Shown: piece after piece, positions 1-6,806 of the stretch
Layout of the letters: the number at the start of each line of letters is the position of its first letter
How positions within the stretch are numbered: the stretch's first letter is position 1
Assembly: GCF_001905545.1 (NCBI RefSeq)
Contig: NZ_LIPD01000001.1
Span: 871,623 to 907,558 of the forward strand
Length of the DNA stretch: 35,936 nucleotides
DNA from: Streptomyces sp. CB02056
Lineage (GTDB): Bacteria > Actinomycetota > Actinomycetes > Streptomycetales > Streptomycetaceae
Reading direction: 5' to 3'
Made by a program: the position numbers and the translations under genes
Notes under the pieces: generated by a model
What the model was told of the DNA's origin: nothing
Database searches by the model: none
What the model saw: only the letters and a program-made list of their open reading frames with translations

Positions 1-28
1 GGCCGGAGGCATGCCCGCGGCGGCGCGG

Positions 29-382
29 TCAGGCGGGCTGCCAGAGCTCGATGCGGTTGCCCTCGGGGTCGGTGACCCAGCCGAACCGGCCGACCCCGTC
101 CATCTCCTGCGTCTCCCCGGCCACGTCGGCCCCCTTGGCGCGCAGCTGGGCGAGCATCGCCTCCAGGTCGCGGACGCGGAAGTTGAGCATGGTCTGCTGG
201 TCGCGGGGCCCGAAGTAGTCGGTCCCGGACTCGAAGGTCGCGAACACCGTCGGCCCGGCTTCCTGCTGCCACAGGCCGTGCTCGTCGGCGTCCAGCCCCA
301 GGCAGTCGCGGTACCAGGCGCCCAGCGCCGCCGGGTCGGCGGCCCGCAGGAAGTATCCGCCGATGCCGAGCACTCGTTCCAT
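29..382 (-). CDS. VOC-superfamily (glyoxalase/bleomycin-resistance-like) protein
   Basis: This is a 117-residue single-domain protein, the usual length for a small VOC (vicinal oxygen chelate) protein. It opens with the first beta-alpha unit (GIGGYFLRAADPAALGAWY, then the DCLGLD turn). It closes with the family's C-terminal signature DPEGNRIELWQP, which carries the usual metal-binding Glu. Members act as dimers in the cytoplasm: lyases, dioxygenases, isomerases or drug-binding proteins. The substrate cannot be read from sequence. The gene lies just downstream of the HAD gene on the same strand, but a hairpin and 145 bases separate them, so it probably has its own transcript. Family assignment is firm; activity is unknown. 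Confidence 0.88.
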   Translation of the reverse strand: MERVLGIGGYFLRAADPAALGAWYRDCLGLDADEHGLWQQEAGPTVFATFESGTDYFGPRDQQTMLNFRVRDLEAMLAQLRAKGADVAGETQEMDGVGRFGWVTDPEGNRIELWQPA

Positions 383-453
383 GCCGTCATCCTGCCAGGC
401 CGTCGGCCGCCACCCCGATCACCTCCAAGGAGGCGCCCACAACCGGGTGAAGC

Positions 454-487
454 GGCGGCGAGCGTGAACCGTCCCGGGGTGGGTTCG
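454..487. repeat. Left copy of a 34-bp direct repeat flanking the HAD gene
   Basis: The 34 bases here match 1369-1402 in the same orientation with two differences (T/C at two places). The shared core is GCGAGCGTGAACCGTCCC. The copies lie on either side of the HAD gene at 528-1256, so they bracket it. Confidence 0.75.
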
Positions 488-509
488 GGCCTTCACCCGT
501 GAAGGCCCG
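486..509 (-). terminator. Hairpin downstream of the HAD gene
   Basis: The arms CGGGCCTTCAC and GTGAAGGCCCG pair perfectly around a two-base centre. The structure starts 19 bases beyond the HAD stop codon on the minus strand. There is no T tract, as is common for actinobacterial terminators. Confidence 0.6.
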
Positions 510-527
510 GACCCACGATCGAGGGCG

Positions 528-1256
528 TCATACAGCACGATCCGGTTCGCGGAACGGTTGAGGATCCACAGCACGCGATGCCCACGTGGCGTCCCGGCTC
601 CCCCCGGACACATACGCGCCGAATACAGAGGTGTCGAGATCCTCGAGGGACTCCAGTACCAGCGTGGCAATCGCGAAGCGAGGATCGCGGCGATCAGCGG
701 CCTCGGGAACGGCGACGACCGTCATCTGGGCTGACACGCCGGCGAGGACGCCGTTGAGCGAGTCCTCGATCACGACGCATTCGTCGGGTGACGCGCCGAG
801 GGCGGCGGCTGCGCGGAGATAGGCACCCGGGTGGGGCTTGCCGTGTTCGTCGTCTTCGGCCGAGAACACGGCATCGAAGGATCGGTCAAGGCCGGTGCTC
901 GCGAGCGCATGCCGAATCACCGACTCCGGCGAAGACGACACGACGGCCATCGCCCTCGATGCGCGCGCGCACGCCGCGACGGCGTGTTCGGCGCCGGGTT
1001 TCAGCGCCACTCCCTCCAACCTGCGGCACACGGCGGCCACGATCTGCCGCTCGACGTCGTCGGGGTCGGCCTGAATCGTGGCCCGATCGAACCAGTAGGC
1101 CACCATGTCCCGTTGCCGCAGCCCGCGCGTCGCCGCCTGCATCTCCGTCGTGAGGTGCAGGCCAAGCGGACCGAACACGTCACGCTTTGCCGCGTCCCAG
1201 ACCGGCTCGGAGTCGATCAAAAGGCCGTCCAGGTCGAACAGGACAATCGGTTGCAT
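528..1256 (-). CDS. HAD-family sugar-phosphatase-like hydrolase
   Basis: This 242-residue protein starts with the HAD motif I FDLDGLLIDSE, which holds the nucleophile Asp and the acid/base Asp. Motif II is the VVSSSPE Ser. Motif III is the Lys in DEHGKPHPGAY. Motif IV is VIEDSLNGVLAG. The cap between motifs I and II is the helical C1 type. The pattern resembles the beta-phosphoglucomutase and hexitol/2-deoxyglucose-6-phosphatase (HxpB) group, so a small phosphorylated sugar is the likely substrate. The last 30 or so residues, beginning about FGAYVSGG, run past the normal end of the domain and look like read-through into unrelated DNA. Codon use is less GC-biased than in the neighbours. Direct repeats flank the gene at 454-487 and 1369-1402. 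Confidence 0.87.
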   Translation of the reverse strand: MQPIVLFDLDGLLIDSEPVWDAAKRDVFGPLGLHLTTEMQAATRGLRQRDMVAYWFDRATIQADPDDVERQIVAAVCRRLEGVALKPGAEHAVAACARASRAMAVVSSSPESVIRHALASTGLDRSFDAVFSAEDDEHGKPHPGAYLRAAAALGASPDECVVIEDSLNGVLAGVSAQMTVVAVPEAADRRDPRFAIATLVLESLEDLDTSVFGAYVSGGSRDATWASRAVDPQPFREPDRAV

Positions 1257-1368
1257 CGGTTGCTCTTTCGTTGGCGATCACGCGAGGACGAGACGATTCG
1301 CTGCCCCGCCGTGCGTGAGCGGATGGTGCCGTGGCCGATGACGAGGCCCATGAGCCGCCGGCCGGCCC

Positions 1369-1402
1369 GGCGGCGAGCGTGAACCGTCCCGGGGCGGGCT
1401 CG
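1369..1402. repeat. Right copy of the 34-bp direct repeat flanking the HAD gene
   Basis: This is the partner of 454-487, same orientation, 32 of 34 bases identical. It lies about 115 bases upstream of the HAD start codon. Together the two copies delimit a segment of about 0.95 kb. Confidence 0.75.
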
Positions 1403-1854
1403 TCGGCCCACCCCCGGTCGGCCGGCCGCTTCATCCTCGATCGAAGTCCCTCCACACTAGCCGGAACCGGCTCCAGTCCGAGTACGGAAGTTGATCTTCT
1501 GACAGGACATCACCGGCTTCCCGCCGGATGCTTGCCCGGTGAGCGTGGCGAGGACGCGCTGGCGGTGGGGAGCGAGCGCGTCCGTGGAAAGCGCGGGACG
1601 CCACACCGGGACGATCGAGCCCGATCGCGCGGGCCCTCGGCAGGGAGACTCCTGCGGGAGCGTTCGTCGCGGGCACCGGCCCGGAGGAATCACCGGCTTC
1701 CGGGCCGGCTTCACCTGCCTGTCCAGGCCGTCTCCGCTTCGGCGAGCTCAGCGAGTACCCGGTCCGCCGCCTCCCGAAGCCCCTCCACGCGCTCGCGCGC
1801 GGCCGGCTCCCGCTCCTCCAGGAGACCCACCAACGGCTTCTTACGCCTGGGACA
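1403..1854. other. Gene-poor decay zone with two small related hairpins
   Basis: No convincing complete gene lies here. Two related short sequences, ATCACCGGCTTCCCGCCGG (from 1509) and ATCACCGGCTTCCGGGCCGG (from 1689), lie 180 bases apart in the same orientation. Each can fold on CCGG/CCGG arms. The stretch between them is open in more than one frame and has Arg/Pro/Ala-rich composition without a recognisable domain. It ends at the truncated minus-strand fragment at 1711-1893 and may be a degraded mobile-element remnant. Confidence 0.4.
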
Positions 1855-1893
1855 GTGGAACGCCGGCTCTCCGATGCGGCGCTGGTGCCGCAT
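1711..1893 (-). pseudogene. Truncated coiled-coil protein fragment
   Basis: About 60 codons remain. The Glu/Arg/Ala-rich heptad-like stretch LLEEREPAARERVEGLREAA is followed by RVLAELAEAE and then an abrupt in-frame stop. From memory, this resembles the N-terminal coiled coil of a recurrent, longer Streptomyces protein of unknown function that often sits in mobile or repeat-rich regions. The sudden end at 1711, next to the ATCACCGGCTTCC repeat, suggests the rest was lost. It overlaps the 5' end of the DUF5919 frame on the other strand, which fits a rearrangement junction here. A chance open frame is the alternative. Confidence 0.35.
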
Positions 1894-2538
1894 CAGCGGA
1901 ACCGTATCGATGTCTGCGCGGCTTCAGGGGTTGATGAACGAGTGATCTGGCCCAACAGCGTCCGGGCGAACGTCAAGACCGGGCACGACCGGGAGGTGTT
2001 CGCCGTCTATCCGCACCGGTCGGCCTGCCCTCAGTCGGTCTGGGCGCAGCTGATCGCCGAGGCGCGGTCCGAGGTCTTCCTCGCCGGGTACACCAACTAC
2101 TTCGTCTGGCTGGAGCAGCCCGCCCTCCTCCAGACCCTGCGGCGCAAGGCCGAGAGCGGCTGCCGCATCCGCTTCCTCCTCGGTGATCCCGAGTCCGGGA
2201 CGACGCGCCGGCGCGAGCGGATCGAGGACGTGGCCCTCACCGTGTCCACCCGGGTCCGGGTCACGCTGGAGCACCTGGCCAAGCTCTCCGGCAGCCAGGG
2301 CGTCGAGGCGCGCTTCAGCTCCCCGGAGGACGGCCCGAACCACATCGGCCTGTCCGTCTTCCGCTTCGACGAACACGCCCTGGTCACCCCGCACCTGGCC
2401 CGCACCGTCGGCCACGACTCCCCGCTGATGCACCTGCGACGCAGCGAGGAGAACGGCATGTTCGACCGCTTCGCCGAGCACATCGAGGAACTCTGGTCCC
2501 GGGGCAACACCATCCCCACCGACCCGGCCCGCGCATAG
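1855..2538 (+). CDS. DUF5919 half of an XRE-type regulator (DNA-binding domain missing)
   Basis: From about VIWPNS (codon 30) onward the protein is a DUF5919 domain, the sensor half of many actinobacterial XRE regulators. Recognisable landmarks are VYPHRSACPQSVW, GCRIRFLLGDPES, SVFRFDEHALVTPH and LMHLRR...MFDRFAEHIEELW. Such regulators normally carry an N-terminal helix-turn-helix of about 70 residues. Here the first 29 codons from the ATG at 1855 show no such domain and overlap an unrelated minus-strand fragment. A GTG at 1942 is an alternative start. The gene sits 53 bases upstream of a NUDIX gene, a common pairing for this regulator type. I infer a 5'-truncated gene that cannot bind DNA by itself. 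The domain call is firm; whether it is expressed is unknown. Confidence 0.72.
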   Translation: MERRLSDAALVPHQRNRIDVCAASGVDERVIWPNSVRANVKTGHDREVFAVYPHRSACPQSVWAQLIAEARSEVFLAGYTNYFVWLEQPALLQTLRRKAESGCRIRFLLGDPESGTTRRRERIEDVALTVSTRVRVTLEHLAKLSGSQGVEARFSSPEDGPNHIGLSVFRFDEHALVTPHLARTVGHDSPLMHLRRSEENGMFDRFAEHIEELWSRGNTIPTDPARA

Positions 2539-2561
2539 GAAGTCGGCCCCGCCGACTTCCT
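2537..2561. repeat. GAAGTCGG palindrome, copy 1
   Basis: The 11-base arms AGGAAGTCGGC and GCCGACTTCCT pair perfectly around CCC. The left arm begins inside the stop codon of the DUF5919 frame, and the element lies before the NUDIX gene. It is one of eight related elements in the window. Confidence 0.9.
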
Positions 2562-2591
2562 GCTCCACCGCTCAACCAGGAGGGCACCACC

Positions 2592-3084
2592 ATGAACAGC
2601 GGCGGCCGGAACGGCTGCGGGGACGGCGCCGCCGATCCCTCTCCCGCAGCGCTCCACTCCGTGTCCGTCGCGGGAGTGGTCGTCCGCGAGGACGGGCGCG
2701 TGCTGGCGATCCGGCGGGCCGACAACGGCACCTGGGAGCCGCCGGGCGGCGTCCTCGAGCTCGCCGAGACCGTCGAGGACGGCCTGCGCCGCGAGATCCG
2801 AGAGGAGACCGGCATCGAGGTCGGCGTCGACCAACTCACGGGCGTCTACAAGAACATGGCCCGTGGCGTCGTCGCTCTGGTCTTCCGCTGCCACCCCACC
2901 GGCGGCGCCGAACGGCTCTCCTCCGAGTCCACCGCCATCGCCTGGTTGACCCCCCGAGGAGGTCGCCGACGGCATGGCCGAGGTCTACGCCGTCCGCGTC
3001 CTCGACGCCCTGCACCCCGGCCCCGCCCGCGTCCGCTCCCACGAGGGCCGGCACCTCACAGCCGCCCCCGAACGCCTCGCGTGA
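2592..3084 (+). pseudogene. NUDIX hydrolase, frameshifted near the 3' end
   Basis: A strong ribosome site (AGGAGGG, 2579-2585) precedes the ATG. The NUDIX box is complete (GVLELAETVEDGL then RREIREETGI, fitting GX5EX7REUXEEXGU), so the Mg-binding catalytic helix is present. NUDIX enzymes hydrolyse nucleoside diphosphates linked to another group. After AIAWLTP the frame goes wrong at a run of six C (2950-2955). Removing one C restores EEVADGMAEVYAVRVLDALH and a tail that stops at 3082-3084, just before the next palindrome. The intact form would have 163 residues. Without the correction the frame runs on to 3335 as Arg/Pro-rich nonsense. This is either a true frameshift mutation or a sequencing slip in a homopolymer. 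Confidence 0.82.
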
Positions 3085-3105
3085 GAAGTCGGCCCCGCCG
3101 ACTTC
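3085..3105. repeat. GAAGTCGG palindrome, copy 2
   Basis: The arms GAAGTCGGC and GCCGACTTC pair around CCC, immediately after the restored stop codon of the NUDIX gene. The flanking bases do not extend the pairing. Confidence 0.88.
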
Positions 3106-3163
3106 CCGCTCCGCCGTCCATGGCCGCAGCCCACGCGCGCCCTTACGGACCCCTCGCGGCAGG

Positions 3164-3232
3164 GCGGTCGCCGACGGCGTCCCCGGCCTCATGTCCGTGC
3201 GCGACTCCAAGGACCCCTCCGGCCGGGCCCTC
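3164..3232 (+). pseudogene. DUF397 fragment
   Basis: Twenty-three codons read AVADGVPGLMS then VRDSKDPSGRAL. This is the hallmark middle of DUF397 proteins (…VEVADG…VRDSKDP.GP.L…), the small partners of XRE regulators in Streptomyces. The conserved N-terminal W-x-K-S-S-x-S part and the C-terminal F-x-P-x-x-W part are both missing. This is a short remnant, consistent with the decay seen on either side. Confidence 0.5.
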
Positions 3233-3403
3233 CCCCGCTCCTGTGCGGGGCCGGGGCCCGGTTCGATTCGCGGGAGGCGGGTCTTCTCCCCCACGGGCTC
3301 CAACTGCGGGCGGCCTGCCCGCAGTCGCGGCGTGACGGCCGGGGGCAGCGGGCGGCAGCGGCCGTCCGCGCCCAGGTGCGGCTCGGCTCCAGAGCCACCT
3401 CCG

Positions 3404-3737
3404 CCAGGCGGGCGAGAAAGCCAGCCGGAAGACGTGGTGGCTGAGGGAGAGGTGGTTGCCGGTGAGCGTCTGCACGAAGGTCTCACTGGAGTCGACGGCC
3501 GAGTCGTCGAATCCGAGCTTGCCGACGACAACGGTGAGCACGCCCCCGTCGGACAGCCGCTGGCTGTCGACGTTGCTCAGGTCCCGAAGCTTCGCCTCGA
3601 TGGCCTGTCGTCCCTGGACCTGCTGGCCTTCGAAGGTGAGCAGCGCGTCCTCCGCGTAGAACCCCCGCCACGCCTGCGCGGGACTCGCCGCCCTCGTCGA
3701 AGTGGGCGCAGTAGCCCTCATGGCGGGCGAGCTCACA
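3404..3737 (-). pseudogene. Decayed NTF2-like gene, paralogue of 5724-6110
   Basis: Reading leftward, one frame gives ARHEGYCAHFDEGGESRAG. The frame then shifts at a run of five C (3662-3666) into FYAEDALLTFEGQQVQG, and later GGVLTVVVGKLGF and HHVFRLAFSPA. These blocks align in order with the intact NTF2-like protein at 5724-6110 (HYYATFD, LYRPESMLTWEGKQVQG, GGVLVLVTGNL, YNQVFRLVFA). One extra base breaks the frame. No start codon is visible upstream because an in-frame stop lies just before it. The native stop is also lost, so the second frame runs on to 3143. The similarity to the intact copy is moderate, so this is an old duplicate that has decayed. Confidence 0.68.
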
Positions 3738-3895
3738 GGGAGGTCGTCGTCAGAGTGCGGGTTCAACCGTTCCGGCACTGTTTGTTCGGCTCTCGGAGGG
3801 CGGACCGCCCCGGGAGCGTCCGAGCCGTCCCTCGGGACGATGCTGCCAGGGGTCGCGGCGCCCGGCCGGCATGCCGGGCGCCGCGACCGCGCACG

Positions 3896-4678
3896 TCACG
3901 CCGGCGAGGTGGCCGTCGGGCCGAGGTGCCGGGTGAGGAAGCGGGCCGCGCTGTCGGCCTCGGACCTGGGGAAGTCGAAGTGCTTGCCCGCGTTGGCGTG
4001 CAGTGTCTTCTCCGTCGAGGCGAAGGCGTCGAACAGTGCGAGGGCGGCCTCGCGCGGGATGCGCTCGTCGTCCCACTGCATGGCGAACTCGATCGGGACG
4101 GTGATCCGCCGCGCCTGCTCGACCAGGGCGTCGGGCCACATCAGCCCGAAGACCGCGGCCGTGATCCTGGGCTCGGCCGCCACCAGCGGCACGCCGAGCG
4201 CGGTGCCCATGGCGATGCCGACGTAGCCCACCGGCCCGTCGGCGCCGATCTCCGGCAGCTCCTGGAGGGCGTCCAGCGCCGCCTGCCACTCGGGTACGGC
4301 GAGCTCGGCCAGGCGGGCGTTGTAGCGGACGACGACCGGGCCCTCCGGCTCGCCCGCCGCCTGCGCCGCGCGCAGTTCGGCGATGTCCGCCTCGTCCTGC
4401 GCGCTGCGCGGCCGGTCGCCGTGACCGGGTGCGTCGAGGACGGCGACGTGGAAGCCGCAGCCGGCCGTCAGGAGCCGCGCCCGGCCCGCCATGGAGGGGT
4501 GCTTCTTGTGGGCGCCGCCGCCGTGGCCCATCAGGACCAGGGGTGCGCGACTGGTGCCGGTGGCAGGGGAGGCGGGTGACCAGAGCACGCCGGGGACGCC
4601 GCCCACGGTGAAGTCGCGTTCGGTCATGCCGTCCGCCGTGGACTCGGCGGTGAAGTGAAGGGGCTGGGAAGAGTGCAT
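3896..4678 (-). CDS. Alpha/beta-hydrolase (dienelactone-hydrolase-like) with Ala at the nucleophile position
   Basis: This 260-residue cytoplasmic protein has the alpha/beta-hydrolase layout: VLMGHGGGAHKKHPS (oxyanion region), VAVLDAPGHGDRP, then VGYVGIAMGTALG at the nucleophile elbow, MQWDDERIP (acid loop) and AGKHFDFP (His). In active relatives the elbow reads GxSxG. Here the codon is GCC, giving GIAMG, so the serine is replaced by alanine while the Asp and His remain. Classical serine-hydrolase chemistry should therefore fail, leaving a binding or regulatory role or a different mechanism. The gene is divergent from the secreted inhibitor at 4988, with an AAAGG ribosome site upstream of the ATG. 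Confidence 0.85.
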   Translation of the reverse strand: MHSSQPLHFTAESTADGMTERDFTVGGVPGVLWSPASPATGTSRAPLVLMGHGGGAHKKHPSMAGRARLLTAGCGFHVAVLDAPGHGDRPRSAQDEADIAELRAAQAAGEPEGPVVVRYNARLAELAVPEWQAALDALQELPEIGADGPVGYVGIAMGTALGVPLVAAEPRITAAVFGLMWPDALVEQARRITVPIEFAMQWDDERIPREAALALFDAFASTEKTLHANAGKHFDFPRSEADSAARFLTRHLGPTATSPA

Positions 4679-4987
4679 CGGTGTGGCCTTTCGGGAGTTG
4701 CCTGCTCATCGCGGCGCTCCCGGCGACACCCTGCGTCAGTCGCCGGCCGTGAACCCCAAGGGGAGCACCCATATCGGTACTGCGGTCATGGGTCTCACCT
4801 CCTCGGGCGGTGTCACGGTCGACTGCAAGCTACAAGCCCGGGCCTCGTCCCGTCCAACCCTTTTTCCCGGCCACGTGATCACGGCTCCACGCGCCCCGGT
4901 GCCAAGCGGCCGTACGCATTCCTACAAGACCCCCGCTTCCGCGCCCGGACAGGATGGGCTTCCGAAGGACCCCTACAAGGAGGTTTC
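4679..4987. promoter_or_regulatory. Divergent intergenic region
   Basis: This 309-base region between two divergent genes should hold both promoters. It contains a perfect 10-bp palindrome, CGTGATCACG (4874-4883), and a T5 tract just before it, unusual in this GC content. The ribosome site AAGGAGG for the rightward gene is at 4977-4983. I could not assign -35/-10 boxes with confidence. Confidence 0.45.
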
Positions 4988-5596
4988 ATGCTGAAACGCC
5001 TGAAAGCGGGAACCATGAAGAAGCGTCTGCTCGCGGTGCCCTTCGCCGTCGCGGCCGCCCTGGCGGTGTGCGTCGCCCCGGCCGCGTCCGCCGCCACCGG
5101 CGCTGGTGGCTCGGGCGCCGGCCAGGCCGGCTTCTCGGCGCAGGCCCGGGACCTGGGGCTGAGCGGTGCCCAGGCCAGGAGTCTGCAGGACCGGGTCGAC
5201 GACTACCTCGCCAAGACCCCCGGGGCGAGCCAGGTGGCCGTCAACAAGATCGCCCTGCCCGGCGGCGAACTGCTGCTCCCGCTGCCCGGGGAGGAGCGGG
5301 CCCGGGACCTCGCCGCCAAGGCCGACTCCCCCGCCCTGTCCTCGGGCTGCCCGTACACCTACGTGTGCGCGTACAGCGGAACGAACTTCACGGGCGAGGA
5401 ACTGCGCCTGTTCACCTGCAACTACCCGGTCCGCATCTACTGGACCGGGACCGGATCGTGGATCAACAACCAGCGGTCCACGCTGTACGCCAGGTTCTAC
5501 GGAGCCGACGGCAACGTCGGCTGGACCTCGCCCGGCGGCTACAGCGAGGACCGCGCGGCCCCCTGGGGCTGGGTCTACTGGCTCAGCCCCTGCTAG
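4988..5596 (+). CDS. Secreted peptidase-inhibitor family I36 protein
   Basis: This 202-residue preproprotein uses an ATG five bases after AAGGAGG. The signal peptide spans about residues 1-35 (Lys/Arg start, then a hydrophobic core ending in AASAA). A pro-region of about 70 residues follows (DRVDDYLAKTPGASQVAVNK, then LPGGELLLPLP), typical of Streptomyces I36-like proteins. The mature beta-gamma-crystallin-like domain begins at about SSGCPYTYVCAYSGTNFTGE and has four Cys (CPYTYVC, FTC, and a C-terminal SPC) likely to form disulfides. The model member is the Streptomyces metalloproteinase inhibitor SMPI. The target protease is unknown. A 31-base palindrome follows 14 bases after the stop codon. 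Confidence 0.83.
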   Translation: MLKRLKAGTMKKRLLAVPFAVAAALAVCVAPAASAATGAGGSGAGQAGFSAQARDLGLSGAQARSLQDRVDDYLAKTPGASQVAVNKIALPGGELLLPLPGEERARDLAAKADSPALSSGCPYTYVCAYSGTNFTGEELRLFTCNYPVRIYWTGTGSWINNQRSTLYARFYGADGNVGWTSPGGYSEDRAAPWGWVYWLSPC

Positions 5597-5610
5597 AACG
5601 GCCGCGCCGG

Positions 5611-5641
5611 AGTGGGAAGTCGGCCAGGCCGACTTCCCACT
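5611..5641. repeat. GAAGTCGG palindrome, copy 3 (31 bp, perfect)
   Basis: The arms AGTGGGAAGTCGGCC and GGCCGACTTCCCACT are perfectly complementary over 15 bases around a single A. Apart from the centre base it is identical to the copy at 10546-10576. It lies between the I36 gene and the NTF2-like gene. Confidence 0.93.
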
Positions 5642-5710
5642 CGCTACCACACAGGCGACCGGAGCACGACAAGAACGGTCCACTGCGGGTGCTCGGCACG
5701 ATCGCGTTGC

Positions 5711-5716
5711 TACGTT
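5711..5716 (+). promoter_or_regulatory. Possible -10 box for a leaderless NTF2-like transcript
   Basis: TACGTT fits TANNNT and ends seven bases before the ATG at 5724. No Shine-Dalgarno sequence precedes that ATG. This spacing is typical of leaderless actinobacterial genes. No clear -35 box. Confidence 0.4.
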
Positions 5717-5723
5717 CCGGCCC

Positions 5724-6110
5724 ATGGACTTCACCGGCATCGCGAACTCGTTCACCCAGCACTACTACGCGACCTTCGACGGCGGCATCGCCACCCGCAA
5801 CAACCTGGCGGGCCTCTACCGCCCCGAGTCGATGCTCACCTGGGAGGGCAAGCAGGTCCAGGGGCAATCGGGCATCATCGAGACGATCAACAAGCCCGAA
5901 CTCGCCGTCGTCAAGCACCAGATCGCCTCCTCCGACGCCCAGCCCGCCCCGGGCGGCGGCGTCCTGGTCCTGGTGACCGGCAACCTCGCCGTCGACAACG
6001 CCTTCGACAAGCCGATGCAGTTCACCGAGACCTTCAACCTGCAGCCGATCCCCGGCCAGCCGGGCGGCTTCTTCATCTACAACCAGGTCTTCCGCCTCGT
6101 CTTCGCCTGA
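5724..6110 (+). CDS. NTF2 family protein closely resembling eukaryotic nuclear transport factor 2
   Basis: The 128-residue length is that of a complete single NTF2 domain. The layout follows eukaryotic NTF2 closely: IANSFTQHYYATFD, LYRPESMLTWEGKQVQG, VKHQIASSDAQPAPGGGVLV, VTGNLAVDN, FTETFNLQPIPG and FFIYNQVFRLVFA. Each block has a direct counterpart in yeast Ntf2 (for example LYRNESMLTFE, the ..DAQPA.. turn and ..FNDIFRL). In eukaryotes this cone-shaped dimer imports Ran-GDP. Bacteria have no nucleus, so the role here is unknown, and many bacterial NTF2-fold proteins are enzymes or binding modules. No signal peptide is present, so it is cytoplasmic. A GNAT gene follows after 18 bases. A decayed paralogue lies at 3404-3737. 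The family call is firm. Confidence 0.88.
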   Translation: MDFTGIANSFTQHYYATFDGGIATRNNLAGLYRPESMLTWEGKQVQGQSGIIETINKPELAVVKHQIASSDAQPAPGGGVLVLVTGNLAVDNAFDKPMQFTETFNLQPIPGQPGGFFIYNQVFRLVFA

Positions 6111-6128
6111 CCCGAGCACCCGCTTCCG

Positions 6129-6569
6129 GTGCTGCGACTGCGTGAACTGGCCGACGGCGACGCCGAGTCGGTTCGCCGCATCCATGCCGACGGGTCCGCC
6201 ACGGATGTGTGGTTCGGCGCGATGACCGGCGCCCAGGCCCTCGCCTACGTCCGCGAGGCCGCCACGGACCCCGGGCTCCTCGTTCGCGGCATCGAGGTGG
6301 GCGGGGACCTGCTCGGCGTCGTCCGGCTCCGGCTCGACCCCGGCCGCGGCACCGGCCGGCTCAGCTACATCGTGCGCGAGGACGCCCGGGGCAGCGGCCA
6401 CGCCACCGCCGCCGTACGGCAGTTCCTCACCGGCGACGGCCTGCCCGCCCGGGTGCTCGCCGTCCACCGGGAGGCCAACCCCGCCTCCGGCCGGGTCCTC
6501 GCCAAGGCCGGCTTCACCCCCACCTGCACGAGCGCCGGCCTCGTCCACCACGAACGCGCGCGCCGCTGA
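6129..6569 (+). CDS. GNAT-family N-acetyltransferase
   Basis: This 146-residue protein starts at a GTG 18 bases after the NTF2-like gene, so co-transcription is likely. The GNAT order is visible: an N-terminal LRLRELADGDAESVRRIHAD strand-helix, central strands (GVVRLRLDPG and RLSYIVREDARGSGHA) with the acetyl-CoA loop approximated by RGSGHA, and a C-terminal HREANPASGRVLAKAGFTP, the usual N-P-A-S-x-x-x-x-x-K-x-G-F motif. It should transfer acetyl from acetyl-CoA to an amine. The acceptor is unknown. It lacks the long C-terminal tail of RimJ enzymes. Confidence 0.85.
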   Translation: MLRLRELADGDAESVRRIHADGSATDVWFGAMTGAQALAYVREAATDPGLLVRGIEVGGDLLGVVRLRLDPGRGTGRLSYIVREDARGSGHATAAVRQFLTGDGLPARVLAVHREANPASGRVLAKAGFTPTCTSAGLVHHERARR

Positions 6570-6581
6570 ACGGCGCTCTGG

Positions 6582-6612
6582 AGTAGGACGTCGGCCGGGT
6601 CGACTTCCCGCG
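6582..6612. repeat. GAAGTCGG palindrome, copy 4 (degenerate)
   Basis: Aligned with copy 5, this copy reads AGTAGGACGTCGGCC, G, GGTCGACTTCCCGCG. Several mismatches in both arms weaken the pairing. It lies after the GNAT stop codon in a convergent region. Confidence 0.75.
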
Positions 6613-6754
6613 CCTCCCGTGGCGTGGTGACGGCACGTCACTCCGGGCGGGACGGCAGCAGCGTGCCCCGCTCGTTGTTCCGAGCACGGGGCGGGGTGCT
6701 CCGTCGGACACCGGTGGGCAACAGGCAGCCTCGCCGCGGGCCCGGAGTGGGATG

Positions 6755-6788
6755 ACGGACCCTCCCGCTCATCGACACGAGGGTCCGT
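6755..6788 (-). terminator. Hairpin downstream of the zinc-ribbon gene
   Basis: ACGGACCCTC and GAGGGTCCGT pair perfectly over 10 bases with a 14-base loop. It begins 18 bases after the stop codon of the minus-strand gene ending at 6807. Confidence 0.6.
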
Positions 6789-6806
6789 TCGGGCCCGGGG
6801 CCTACA

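Noticed and set aside
1480..1710. Possible IS200/IS605 (TnpB-like) end with hairpins
   Set aside because: The two ATCACCGGCTTCC hairpins and an open stretch are suggestive, but no zinc-finger or RuvC motif of TnpB can be read in any frame, so I did not call an insertion sequence.
2956..3335. Pro/Arg-rich C-terminal extension of the 2592 NUDIX protein
   Set aside because: It results from the frameshift at the C-run. Removing one C gives a normal NUDIX tail and a stop just before the palindrome.
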